A stretch of DNA of 15,057 nt, from positions 1 to 15,057 of the forward strand of contig CAMPCT010000030.1 in the NCBI GenBank assembly GCA_946647055.1, read 5' to 3'. The notes under the pieces were generated by a model. That model had not been told where the DNA came from and ran no database searches. It was given only the letters and a program-made list of their open reading frames with translations. The DNA comes from an uncultured Atopobium sp. GTDB taxonomy: Bacteria > Actinomycetota > Coriobacteriia > Coriobacteriales > Atopobiaceae. Made by a program: the position numbers and the translations under genes. Every line of letters starts with the position of its first letter. Position 1 is the first letter of the stretch. Below are positions 1-7,666 of the stretch, piece by piece.

Positions 1-355
1 GCCGGAAGCTCCTGCTGAGGACGATGATGACGACTATGTCGGTGAGCCTGTGATCATCGTTGGCGCGCCTCCGCTCGAGGAGATTCTCGGGGAGGAGTCC
101 GAGCCGGAGCCCATCGTTGCCCCCGAGTCCGTCGTCGAGCCCGAGCCAGAGCCCGCACCCGAGCCCGAGCCCGAGCTTGAGTTCGTCCCGGCCCTCGAGC
201 CCGTGGTCATCGAGCCCGTGTTCGTCCCCGAGGTCGCCGTCGAGCCCGAGCCCGCTCCTGTCGCTGCGCCGCCCATCGCGTTCTGCTCGCAGTGCGGCAA
301 TCACGTCATGCCCGGCGACATCTTCTGCAGCAACTGCGGTAGCCGTCTCGCCTAG
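1..355 (+). CDS. Zinc-ribbon protein, C-terminal part (5' end outside window)
   Basis: The frame is already open at base 2, so this is the tail of a longer protein. A GTG at 50 is a possible but unconvincing internal start. The visible part begins with a run of acidic residues. A long Pro/Glu-rich stretch follows, with repeated EP dipeptides mixed with hydrophobic V/I/P segments, and is probably an extended linker. The protein ends in one zinc ribbon of the form C-x2-C-x11-C-x2-C (CSQCG ... FCSNCG), the short double-Cys type (zinc_ribbon_2/DUF7577-like) common in actinobacterial and Firmicutes membrane-associated proteins. The stop lies 20 bp before the next gene, which starts with the same kind of ribbon, so the two are probably co-transcribed. 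The biochemical role is unknown. The upstream part, which may hold a transmembrane or enzymatic domain, cannot be seen. Confidence 0.75.
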   Translation, partial: PEAPAEDDDDDYVGEPVIIVGAPPLEEILGEESEPEPIVAPESVVEPEPEPAPEPEPELEFVPALEPVVIEPVFVPEVAVEPEPAPVAAPPIAFCSQCGNHVMPGDIFCSNCGSRLA

Positions 356-375
356 GCACCAGCGCAAGGAGTCCC

Positions 376-1686
376 ATGTTCTGCATGCAATGCGGGAAGC
401 AAGTCGACCCGATTAACCAATTCTGTCCCTATTGCGGGTCGCGCCTCGACCACCCTGCCATCGAGAACGCCCGGCAGGCGGCCCAGGCGGCTCAGCCGGT
501 GGGGTCTGCCAGGCAGGCCCTGCCCACCTATGACGAGCAGGTCGAGGAACCCGTCCAGGTCCGTCCTCTCGTCAGCCGACCGCAAGGGCAGCAGGACGGA
601 AGGCGCTCTCAGGTGAGGGAGGGCCTCTCGGCCCGTGCCAACACCGTCCAGGCTGCACCCGTCATGCCCAAGCCTCCTGCGACATCCAACCGTGGGGGCA
701 TGTCGCAAGGCAACATGGCGCTCCTCGTCGCCCTGGGAGCCGTCGCCCTCATCGCGGTGGTGGCCCTCGCCATCCTGAGGCCCTTCCCGGGCTTCTCCCC
801 GGCGGCTCCCGCGACCCCGCCCGCCTCCGAGCAGCCCGCACAGGACGACGGGCAGGCGACGGATGACACCACCCCCTCGGACGGGCAACCCGCCCAGCAG
901 GATGGGTCGGCTGGCATCGCCGTCCGCCCCGGGCTTGCCGACTACTCCTGGGAGGAGCTCGACCAGATCGCAGAGCTCATCGAGACCTGCGGCACGCGTG
1001 CCGAGGCCCTCGCCATCGCGCAGGAGTACAACCTGGTCGACGCCTCCGGGCGCTACCCGTCTGCCACCAAGGACGTCACGATGTCCGACGGCCAGGTCCT
1101 GCACTTCCGGCTCGTGGGGGTCTGGCACGACGAGGCCATGACCACCTCGGGCAAGGCCGGCCTCACCTTCCTGGCCACCAACGTCGCCTATCGCCACCGC
1201 ATGGCGTCCGGCAAGACGACGCCCGGCGGTTGGGAGGGCTCCGAGCTTCGCTCGTGGATGAACTCCGACCTGCTCGCGCTGTTCCCCGAGGAGGTCTCCT
1301 CGGCCATCGAGCCCGCGTACAAGTTCTCGAACAACGATGGCAAGACCACCTCTGCGGACTGCGTGACCAGCACGGCGGACCGTCTCTGGGCGCCCTCCAT
1401 CGTCGAGCTGTGCGGGCCGGTGAGCTGGACCTTCGACTCCGACCCCAAGAACTCCGGCTACTACAACGCCGTGTTCAACGCCGAGGGGGAGCAGTACGCC
1501 GCCTTCACGCAGGCGAGCATCGTGAGCGACGAGGACAACGCCGCGCTCTCGTATGGTGGCGAGTGGTGGCTGCGCTCCACCGCCGCCAGCACCGGTCGCG
1601 GCCGTCGCGTCAGCGCCTCGGGCAATCCCTCCTCCTTTGGGGACTCCAGTGACGACGTGGGCGTCATCCTCGGATTCTGCCTGTAG
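376..1686 (+). CDS. Membrane-anchored zinc-ribbon protein with DUF6273-like domain
   Basis: 436 aa. AAGGAG at 366-371 precedes the ATG by four bases and supports this start. An N-terminal zinc ribbon uses C3, C6, C17 and C20 and would lie in the cytoplasm. A basic, Gln-rich linker leads to one strong membrane helix at about residues 114-136. A Pro/Ala/Asp/Gln-rich, probably disordered stalk follows to about residue 180. The remaining ~250 residues would be outside the cell. They start with a small helical element (SWEEL...IA near 190) and continue into a domain with the DUF6273 pattern: an SELRSWMNSDL core, an aromatic-rich middle, a WWLRS motif near residue 395 and a short hydrophobic C-terminal strand. 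DUF6273 has no known activity and resembles C-lectin/formylglycine-enzyme-type folds. The tandem position with another ribbon protein and a secreted wall protein suggests an envelope role. Domain calls come from memory of the families, not a search. Confidence 0.85.
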   Translation: MFCMQCGKQVDPINQFCPYCGSRLDHPAIENARQAAQAAQPVGSARQALPTYDEQVEEPVQVRPLVSRPQGQQDGRRSQVREGLSARANTVQAAPVMPKPPATSNRGGMSQGNMALLVALGAVALIAVVALAILRPFPGFSPAAPATPPASEQPAQDDGQATDDTTPSDGQPAQQDGSAGIAVRPGLADYSWEELDQIAELIETCGTRAEALAIAQEYNLVDASGRYPSATKDVTMSDGQVLHFRLVGVWHDEAMTTSGKAGLTFLATNVAYRHRMASGKTTPGGWEGSELRSWMNSDLLALFPEEVSSAIEPAYKFSNNDGKTTSADCVTSTADRLWAPSIVELCGPVSWTFDSDPKNSGYYNAVFNAEGEQYAAFTQASIVSDEDNAALSYGGEWWLRSTAASTGRGRRVSASGNPSSFGDSSDDVGVILGFCL

Positions 1687-1692
1687 GGGGCG

Positions 1693-2733
1693 ATGATGGC
1701 CTCATTGCTCATCGCACTCGCCCTCTGCCTGGGGCTGCTCGTCCCGGGACCCTGCGCCATCGCGGCAGAGACCCCGTCTGCCCTTGTCGGTGGCGCGACC
1801 ACGACATCTGCCCTGCCGGCGGACCAGACCGACGTCTTCCTGTCCGGCTGGGTCGTGACGGGGGAGGGCGAGCGCGTCTACTACAGCCCCGTCACGCATC
1901 GCCCCTACACGGGCTGGCTCGTGCAGGGACCTGCCCGCTACTACATTGACGCCGACACGCACCAGGCCCACGTGGGCTGGCTCGACGTGGGCGGCAGGCG
2001 CTACTGGATGAGCGACGGCTCCACGGCCCCCGCTGGCGTGATGCTCGCCGACCGCTGGATCGAGGTCGACGGCAACCGCTATCACCTCTCCACGACCGGG
2101 GCCGTCGACGTTGGCAGGGTCATGGTCGACGGCGTCATGCGCTACTTTGGCGCCGACGGACGCCAGCTCACCGGCTGGGTGACGGGCGAGGACGGCGGAC
2201 GGCGCTGGATCAAGGAGGATGGCCAGGAGGCGGCCGGCGAGTGGGTCGAGGTCGACGGCGTCTTCCAGGCCTTCGATGCCGACGGCACCTGGGTCACCAT
2301 CGAGGGGCTCCTCCCGCCCTACGACGCCGCCAACGTGGCGTCCATGACGGCGCGCCAGCGGGCGGTCGTCGAGGCCTGCGAGGTCGTCGACTGGCCGGGA
2401 CCCAACCTGTGCGCCGCCTGGGTCTCCGCGGTCCTCGACCGCGCGGTGGGCGTGGGCGTGGGCGGCAACGCCTGTGACATGGCCCGCGCGTGGTGCACCT
2501 CTGGGGACCTCGCCGACCTCAAGCCCGGGATGATCATCGCCGTCCCCACCCACTCGCGCACCGAGGCCGGATCCATCTACGGCCATGTGGGCATCTACGT
2601 GGGCGGGGGCATGATCGTCGACAGTGCGCGCGACACGAAGCGCCACGTGGCCCTGGGGACGTGGCTCGCCTGGTACGGCGTGACGGAACCGCCTCGGTGG
2701 GGCTGGGCCGGGGGAGTGGACCTCTCTGCGTGA
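1693..2733 (+). CDS. Secreted cell-wall protein: choline-binding-type repeats plus CHAP/NlpC-like domain
   Basis: 346 aa, or 345 if the second ATG at 1696 is used; that one is better spaced from the G-run at 1686-1690. The protein opens with a signal peptide whose hydrophobic core ends near residue 20, with a probable AxA cleavage near residue 25. Residues ~50-205 hold about seven repeats of ~20 residues with the GW...(R/Y)Y...DG pattern of choline/glucan-binding (CW_binding) repeats, which normally bind wall polymers. The C-terminal ~130 residues look like a CHAP or NlpC/P60 peptidase. Cys240 sits at the start of a helix (LCAAW) and His298 in YGHVGIY, followed by a conserved-looking Asp310 in a MIVDS strand. 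That Cys-His arrangement fits peptidoglycan amidase or endopeptidase activity. Only 6 bp separate it from the upstream gene, so it probably belongs to the same operon. Substrate specificity cannot be read from the sequence. Confidence 0.85.
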   Translation: MMASLLIALALCLGLLVPGPCAIAAETPSALVGGATTTSALPADQTDVFLSGWVVTGEGERVYYSPVTHRPYTGWLVQGPARYYIDADTHQAHVGWLDVGGRRYWMSDGSTAPAGVMLADRWIEVDGNRYHLSTTGAVDVGRVMVDGVMRYFGADGRQLTGWVTGEDGGRRWIKEDGQEAAGEWVEVDGVFQAFDADGTWVTIEGLLPPYDAANVASMTARQRAVVEACEVVDWPGPNLCAAWVSAVLDRAVGVGVGGNACDMARAWCTSGDLADLKPGMIIAVPTHSRTEAGSIYGHVGIYVGGGMIVDSARDTKRHVALGTWLAWYGVTEPPRWGWAGGVDLSA

Positions 2734-2737
2734 CCGG

Positions 2738-2756
2738 GGAGGGGAGCGCCCCCTTC
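2738..2756 (+). terminator. Possible intrinsic terminator after the wall-protein gene
   Basis: GGAGGGG can pair with CCCCTTC (one G-T wobble) around the five-base loop AGCGC, just after the TGA at 2731-2733. A run of five T lies at 2767-2771, about ten bases beyond the stem, which is further than ideal. It would separate the envelope operon from dnaE. Confidence 0.4.
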
Positions 2757-2773
2757 ACGCGATGCCTTTTTAG

Positions 2774-2787
2774 CGAACCCATGTTCG
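2774..2787. promoter_or_regulatory. SOS box (LexA operator) upstream of dnaE
   Basis: The 14 bases CGAACCCATGTTCG form a perfect CGAAC-N4-GTTCG palindrome. This is the core of the LexA site known from Bacillus (Cheo box) and from Actinobacteria. It lies 67 bp before the dnaE ATG at 2855 in a 121-bp intergenic region. TATCAT at 2814-2819 is a possible -10, which would place the box near the -35 region. A second possible -10 (CGATAT, 2791-2796) would put the box between the promoter elements. Either geometry suits repression. Confidence 0.7.
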
Positions 2788-2854
2788 TACCGATATGCGT
2801 CCGTCGCATCGGCTATCATCGATGGTGAGAAACCAACGCGCACCGGGAGAGCCC

Positions 2855-5800
2855 ATGGCATTCGTTCACCTCCACAACCACTCCGACCGGTCCCTGCTCG
2901 ACGGCGCCACGCGCATCAAGGACATGGTCAAGCGTGCGGTCGACCTGGGCATGCCCGCCGTCGCCCTCACCGACCACGGCTACATGTACGGCATCCCCGA
3001 CCTCGCCCTCGCGGCAGACGGCTACAACAACGACCAGGCCGACTACAAACAGTGGAAGCGCGACGTCGAGTGCTTCCAGAAGGGCAGGCCGGTCGAGGAG
3101 CCCCAGCCCGACGCCCCCGACGCCAAGGAGCACGACCGCGCCCACGCCCAGTGGGAGGCGGACGTCGCCGCGTGGGAGCGCGCGCATGACGTCGACGACG
3201 TCCGTGCCGTGCGTCCCCGCCCCCTGGTCAAGGCCATCCTGGGCTGCGAGGTCTACTTCACGCCCGACAGCGAGCTGCGCCGCGACCGCAAGCCCGAGCT
3301 CTACCACCTCATCCTGCTCGCCAAGGACTACACCGGCTACGTCAACCTCATGCAGATCGTGTCCGACGCCGCAACGCGTGGCATGTACTACAAGCCCCGC
3401 GTCACCCTCGAGATGCTCCAGGAGCACGCCGAGGGCCTCATCTGCACCTCCGCGTGCGTCTCGGGCATCATCCCGCGCTCCATCCTGCGCGGCCAGCCCG
3501 ACGAGGCCATGCGCTGGGCGCGCACCTTCAAGGAGACCTTCGCGCCCGGCGACTTCTACATCGAGATCCAGGACCACGGCAACACCTTCAACCCGCAGAA
3601 CGAGCGCGGCACGGTGGTCGAGCTCACCGACCGCCAGCTCGACGAGCGCCTGGTGCGCCTGGCACACTCGCTCGACCTCAAGGTGGTCGCCACCAACGAC
3701 TTCCACTACCTGCTGCGCGAGGACGCCCCCACGCAGGACATCATGATGTGCATCGGCATGAACGCCCAGGTCGACGACGAGAACCGCATGCGCATGCACG
3801 GCACCGAGTACTACATGAAGTCCGAGGACGAGATGCGCGAGCTCTTCTCGTGGTGCCCGGAGGCCCTCGAGACCACGCTCGAGATCGCGGACAAGTGCAA
3901 CGTCGAGCTCGAGTGGGGCAAGATCCTGCTCCCGCAGTACCCGCTCGACCCGGGCGAGACCAACGAGTCCCAGTTCCGCCGCGAGTGCGAGGCGGGCCTT
4001 GCGCGCCGCTACGGCGAGAACTGGCGCGAGCGCGAGATAGCGGGCGTCAACGTGCTCGAGCGCTTCGAGCACGAGTACAAGATCATCTGCGACAAGGGCT
4101 TCGCCGCCTACTTCCTCATCGTCGCCGACTACGTCCGCTGGGCCAAGGAGCACGGCATCGGCGTGGGGCCGGGGCGTGGCTCGGCGGCCGGCGCCATCGT
4201 GGCCTACGCCATGGACATCACGTCCTTCGACCCCCTCGAGAACGGCCTCATGTTCGAGCGCTTCCTCTCCATCGAGCGCTCCGAGATGCCCGACATCGAC
4301 ATGGACTTCGACGACGAGCGTCGCCTCGAGGTCATCGACTACGTGCGCCATCGCTACGGCGCAGACCACGTCACCCACGTCATCACCTACTCCACCATCA
4401 AGGCCAAGCAGGCCATCAACGACGCCAACCGCGTCCTGGGCTATCCGGTCTGGCAGGGGCAGAAGCTCTCCAAGATGATCTCCAACGCCCCCAATGCCAC
4501 GCTGTTCTCCACCATGAACAAGGAGTCCAAGAACCCCGACCAGTACTCGCCCGACTTCGTCGACGCCTACGAGCACGACCCCAACGCCCACCGCATCATC
4601 GACGCCGCGCTCTCCATCGAGGGCCTCACGCGCGGCGAGGGCGTGCACGCCTGCGCGGTCCTCATCGCCCCCGGCCCGGTCCACGAGCACGTGCCCACCA
4701 AGCTCGACACCAAGGGCGGGGTCGAGATCACCCAGTACGAGGGCCACACCATCGCCGACATGGGCCTGCTCAAGATGGACTTCCTGGGCCTGCGCACCCT
4801 CACGGTCATCTCCAAGGCCGTGGCCAACATCCGCGCCAACCACGGGATCACCATCGTCCCCGACGACATCCCCTTCGACGACCCGGCCATCTTCGAGCTC
4901 ATGTCGCGCGGGCACACCGCGGGCGTGTTCCAGATCGAGTCGGGCGGCATGACGGCCACCATCAAGAGCATGCGGCCCAAGGAGTACAAGCACGTGGTCG
5001 CCATGATCGCCCTCTACCGCCCGGGTCCCCTGCAGGCTGGCATGGTGAGCGACTACATCGACCGCATGAACGGCAAGAAGCAGGTCACCTTCTACGACGA
5101 CCGCCTGAGCGAGATCCTGTCCGAGACCTACGGCACCATCGTGTACCAGGAGCAGGTCATGCAGATCTCCATGGTCATGTGCGGCTTCTCGGCGGGCGAG
5201 AGCGACTCGCGCATCCGCAAGCCCGTGGCCAAGAAGAAGATCAAGCTGCTCACCGACACCATGTTCCACTGGGACGACGGCAAGGACGAGACCACCTACG
5301 ACCACTGGATGAACGGGGCCGAGCGCAACGGCTACCGCCGCGAGATCGCCCAGAAGATCTGGGACGACGTCCTCGAGTTCGCGAGCTATGCCTTCAACAA
5401 GAGCCACTCCGCGGGCTACGCCATCCTCGTCATGCAGACGGCCTGGCTCAAGGCGCACTACCCCAAGGAGTACATGGCGGCCGTGCTCACCAGCTACATG
5501 GGCAAGACCGAGAAGATCGTCCACTACGTGGCCTCGTGCCGGCGCGAGGGCATCGCCGTCCTGCCGCCCGACATCAACGAGTCCGGCCGCGACTTCACCG
5601 CCACGGCCGACGGCATCCGCTTTGGCTTCGCGGGCATCCGTGGCGTGGGCGAGGGCGCGGCAGACGCCATCATCGCCGAGCGCGAGGCGGGCGGGCCCTT
5701 CCGCAACCTGCACGACTTCGTCGAGCGCGTGGACACTGCCCAGGCAAACCGCCGCGTCATCGAGGCCCTCATCAAGGCGGGCGCCTTCGACTCGACGGGC

Positions 5801-6697
5801 TACACCCGCATGCAGTGCATGGGCTTCGTCGACAAGGGCAACCCGGCCAACATCATCGATGCCGCCGCCAAGCGCCAGAAGGACCGCTCCGCGGGACAGA
5901 GCTCCATGTTCGACCTCTTCGCCGACGTCGAGGGCTTTGGCTCCGAGGCCCCACCGCCCGATGGCGTCGAGTGGGACCGCCACCTCAAGCTCAACCAGGA
6001 GAAGGAGGTCCTGGGCCTCTACGTCTCCGACCACCCGCTGCGTCCCTACGAGTACGCGCTCTCAAAGGCGCGCGACTACGCGATCGCCGACCTCGACGCC
6101 ACCGTCGAGGTGCCCGACCCCGCGACGGGCGTCCTGCGCAGCCGTCCCAAGGTCGCCGACGGGCGCGAGCTGTGGCTTGCGGGCATGGTGTCGAGCGTGA
6201 CCAAGCGCGTCACCAAGTCGGGCGACCCCATGGCCATCGTGCGCCTCGAGGACATGGGCGGCGAGGTCGACGTCGTGGTCTTCCCCAAGCTCTTCAAGAA
6301 GTCCGCCTCCGTCCTGTCGGGCGAGGTCGACGAGATGACGGGCGAGGCCCTGGGCGACGTCTTCGTCCGCGTGCACGGCGCGTTCGAGCGCTCCGACCGC
6401 GGCAACCAGGTCCGTGCGTCCGAGATCGAGCCCATGGAGCTCAACGAGCGCACCAACAGGCCCAAGGTGCTCGAGATCCACATGCCCTCGCGCATGCTCT
6501 CGCGCGAGCTCATGGAGCGCCTGCAGGGGCTTTTGGGCGGCTTCCCCGGCCTCGACCGCGTCGAGCTGCGGGTCGAGAGCTCCTCGTCGCCCACCATGCG
6601 CCTCGAGCTGCCCGTGCGCGTCGAGGCCCGCAACATGTCACTCTATGCCGGCGTGGCCGACATGATCGGCAGCGAGGGAAAGGTCAGGATCGCCTGA
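2855..6697 (+). CDS. dnaE: DNA polymerase III alpha subunit (replicative DnaE1 type)
   Basis: 1280 aa from the ATG at 2855. That start has GGGAGAG directly upstream and gives the usual family beginning MAFVHLHNHS. An in-frame ATG at 2795 would add 20 atypical residues. An N-terminal PHP domain (~1-290) is followed by the C-family polymerase core. Catalytic aspartates are D480 and D482 in the PDIDMDF motif and D642 in KMDFLG. Further on are a helix-hairpin-helix element (GIRGVGEGAADAI), a clamp-binding pentapeptide QSSMF at 1015-1019, an OB-fold (~1105-1150) and a C-terminal tau-binding-like region. All nine PHP metal ligands of proofreading-active DnaE1 can be matched: H7, H9, D16, H41, E132, H151, C201, D282 and H284. 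The PHP domain carries an extra ~65 residues between H41 and E132. The full length with OB and C-terminal parts argues against the mutagenic DnaE2/ImuC type. An SOS box precedes the gene and an FKBP gene follows after 39 bp. Confidence 0.97.
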   Translation: MAFVHLHNHSDRSLLDGATRIKDMVKRAVDLGMPAVALTDHGYMYGIPDLALAADGYNNDQADYKQWKRDVECFQKGRPVEEPQPDAPDAKEHDRAHAQWEADVAAWERAHDVDDVRAVRPRPLVKAILGCEVYFTPDSELRRDRKPELYHLILLAKDYTGYVNLMQIVSDAATRGMYYKPRVTLEMLQEHAEGLICTSACVSGIIPRSILRGQPDEAMRWARTFKETFAPGDFYIEIQDHGNTFNPQNERGTVVELTDRQLDERLVRLAHSLDLKVVATNDFHYLLREDAPTQDIMMCIGMNAQVDDENRMRMHGTEYYMKSEDEMRELFSWCPEALETTLEIADKCNVELEWGKILLPQYPLDPGETNESQFRRECEAGLARRYGENWREREIAGVNVLERFEHEYKIICDKGFAAYFLIVADYVRWAKEHGIGVGPGRGSAAGAIVAYAMDITSFDPLENGLMFERFLSIERSEMPDIDMDFDDERRLEVIDYVRHRYGADHVTHVITYSTIKAKQAINDANRVLGYPVWQGQKLSKMISNAPNATLFSTMNKESKNPDQYSPDFVDAYEHDPNAHRIIDAALSIEGLTRGEGVHACAVLIAPGPVHEHVPTKLDTKGGVEITQYEGHTIADMGLLKMDFLGLRTLTVISKAVANIRANHGITIVPDDIPFDDPAIFELMSRGHTAGVFQIESGGMTATIKSMRPKEYKHVVAMIALYRPGPLQAGMVSDYIDRMNGKKQVTFYDDRLSEILSETYGTIVYQEQVMQISMVMCGFSAGESDSRIRKPVAKKKIKLLTDTMFHWDDGKDETTYDHWMNGAERNGYRREIAQKIWDDVLEFASYAFNKSHSAGYAILVMQTAWLKAHYPKEYMAAVLTSYMGKTEKIVHYVASCRREGIAVLPPDINESGRDFTATADGIRFGFAGIRGVGEGAADAIIAEREAGGPFRNLHDFVERVDTAQANRRVIEALIKAGAFDSTGYTRMQCMGFVDKGNPANIIDAAAKRQKDRSAGQSSMFDLFADVEGFGSEAPPPDGVEWDRHLKLNQEKEVLGLYVSDHPLRPYEYALSKARDYAIADLDATVEVPDPATGVLRSRPKVADGRELWLAGMVSSVTKRVTKSGDPMAIVRLEDMGGEVDVVVFPKLFKKSASVLSGEVDEMTGEALGDVFVRVHGAFERSDRGNQVRASEIEPMELNERTNRPKVLEIHMPSRMLSRELMERLQGLLGGFPGLDRVELRVESSSSPTMRLELPVRVEARNMSLYAGVADMIGSEGKVRIA

Positions 6698-6736
6698 CAC
6701 CCATGGCGCGCCGCAATGGCGCAGGAAGGAACCCAC

Positions 6737-7186
6737 ATGTCCAACAAGGGAAAGACCGTCAAGGTCCACTACACCGGAACGCTCGAGGACGGCACCAAGT
6801 TCGACAGCTCGCTCGACCGCGGCGAGCCGCTCGAGTTCGTCTGCGGCGCCGGCCAGATGATCAAGGGCTTTGACGCCGCCGTCGAGAACATGGCCCTGGG
6901 CGAGCAGGTCACCGTCCGCCTGGCGCCCTCCGAGGCCTATGGCGAGCGTCGCGACGACATGATCATCCAGTTCCCCACCGCGCAGGTGCCCAACGCCTCG
7001 CAGTTCCACGTGGGCGACAAGGTCATGCTCCAGGGACCGGGCGGCTACCCCATGCCGGCGACCATCATCGCCATGGACGCCAATGCCGTGACCCTCGACG
7101 CCAACCACGAGCTCGCCGGCAAGACCCTCATCTTCCAGATCGAGCTGGTCGAGGTCGACGGCTTTGGCAAGCCGGTCATGGCGTAG
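6737..7186 (+). CDS. FKBP-type peptidyl-prolyl cis-trans isomerase, SlyD-like
   Basis: 149 aa. The ATG at 6737 follows AGGAAGGA (6723-6730) with six bases between; an upstream ATG at 6716 lacks such a site. The protein is a two-domain SlyD-type FKBP. Residues ~1-68 give half of the FKBP barrel (KVHYTGTLEDGTKFDSS, then GQMIKGFDAAVENMALGE). Residues ~70-120 form the inserted IF chaperone domain, and the chain returns to the barrel with the diagnostic LDANHELAGKTLIFQIELVEV region. The family catalyses proline isomerisation and holds unfolded proteins in the cytoplasm. The His/Cys-rich metal-binding tail of E. coli SlyD is absent, so a nickel-delivery role is unlikely. It sits 39 bp behind dnaE without a visible terminator, so it is probably read from the same transcript. 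A hairpin follows at 7196-7226. Confidence 0.93.
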   Translation: MSNKGKTVKVHYTGTLEDGTKFDSSLDRGEPLEFVCGAGQMIKGFDAAVENMALGEQVTVRLAPSEAYGERRDDMIIQFPTAQVPNASQFHVGDKVMLQGPGGYPMPATIIAMDANAVTLDANHELAGKTLIFQIELVEVDGFGKPVMA

Positions 7187-7195
7187 CGCCGTCCG

Positions 7196-7226
7196 CGCAT
7201 GAGAGGGGAGTACCCCCTCCCATGCG
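7196..7226 (+). terminator. Hairpin terminator after the FKBP gene
   Basis: CGCATG/CATGCG (6 bp) and GAGGGG/CCCCTC (6 bp) stack across one A-C mismatch around the five-base loop AGTAC. It begins ten bases after the FKBP stop. The following bases are pyrimidine-rich rather than a clean T-run. TGCTACCCT just downstream (7232-7240) could be an extended -10 for the superoxide reductase gene, but no matching -35 stands out. Confidence 0.55.
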
Positions 7227-7276
7227 TCATCTGCTACCCTTCTTCCCAAGGAAGGCAACAACGAGAGGAGAGGTCC

Positions 7277-7627
7277 ATGTCCGAGGTCAAGTTCTACCGC
7301 CAGAAGGATTCCGATGCCATTCTCGCCGCCGTCGCGGGTTCCGTGGAGGGCCTTGAGGAGATCGTCGCCGGGTCCGTCGACGCCGCCGCCGAGAAGCACG
7401 TTCCCGTCGTCACCGTCGAGGACGGCAAGGTCATCGTCCGCGTGGGCGAGGTCGCCCATCCCATGCTCGACGTCCACTACATCGAGTGGATCGCCTTTGC
7501 GGATGGCACCAAGCTCGCGTTCAAGTACCTCAAGCCCGGTGACGCCCCCGAGGTCTTCTTTGCGGGCGAGCACGGCACCGTCTATGCCTACTGCAACCTC
7601 CACGGCCTCTGGAAGGCCGAGTTCTAG
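7277..7627 (+). CDS. Superoxide reductase (desulfoferrodoxin family, class III-like)
   Basis: 116 aa. AGGAGAGG (7266-7273) before the ATG at 7277 fixes the start. The C-terminal domain carries the full five-coordinate iron site of superoxide reductases: H41 (in EKHVP), H61 and H67 (HPMLDVHYIEW), and C106 and H109 (YCNLHGLW). The catalytic E39-K40 pair is present. The enzyme reduces superoxide to hydrogen peroxide in the cytoplasm of anaerobes without making oxygen. The first ~36 residues line up in length with the desulforedoxin domain of class I enzymes (FYRQKDSD where those have FYKCxxCG). All four iron-binding cysteines are gone, and C106 is the only cysteine in the protein. That makes it class III-like, as known from Treponema, so rubredoxin or another donor must supply electrons. 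The next gene follows after 39 bp. Confidence 0.95.
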   Translation: MSEVKFYRQKDSDAILAAVAGSVEGLEEIVAGSVDAAAEKHVPVVTVEDGKVIVRVGEVAHPMLDVHYIEWIAFADGTKLAFKYLKPGDAPEVFFAGEHGTVYAYCNLHGLWKAEF

Positions 7628-7666
7628 GAGCCTCGCCGGGGCTTCGTGAGCGATGGGGCTGCGAGC

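Noticed and set aside
121..180. GAGCCC-type hexamer repeats as a possible phase-variable tract
   Set aside because: The repeats are few and imperfect, and a six-base unit would not shift the frame. They simply encode a Glu-Pro linker.
2816..6034. Very long open frame (over 1000 codons) antisense to dnaE
   Set aside because: It is a GC-rich shadow of dnaE codons, with a Val/Asp/Gly/Leu/His-rich low-complexity translation, no domain, and no separate ribosome site. The sense frame is an unmistakable polymerase.
3454..6873. Second long plus-strand frame overlapping dnaE
   Set aside because: The translation is Arg/His/Pro/Gly-rich without any recognisable motif and arises from third-position GC bias of the dnaE frame.
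7628..7666. GTG at 7646 as the start of the NadE-like protein
   Set aside because: It would add seven residues before the family-typical MRIAVAQ start and has no well-spaced ribosome site. The possibility is kept as an alternative only.
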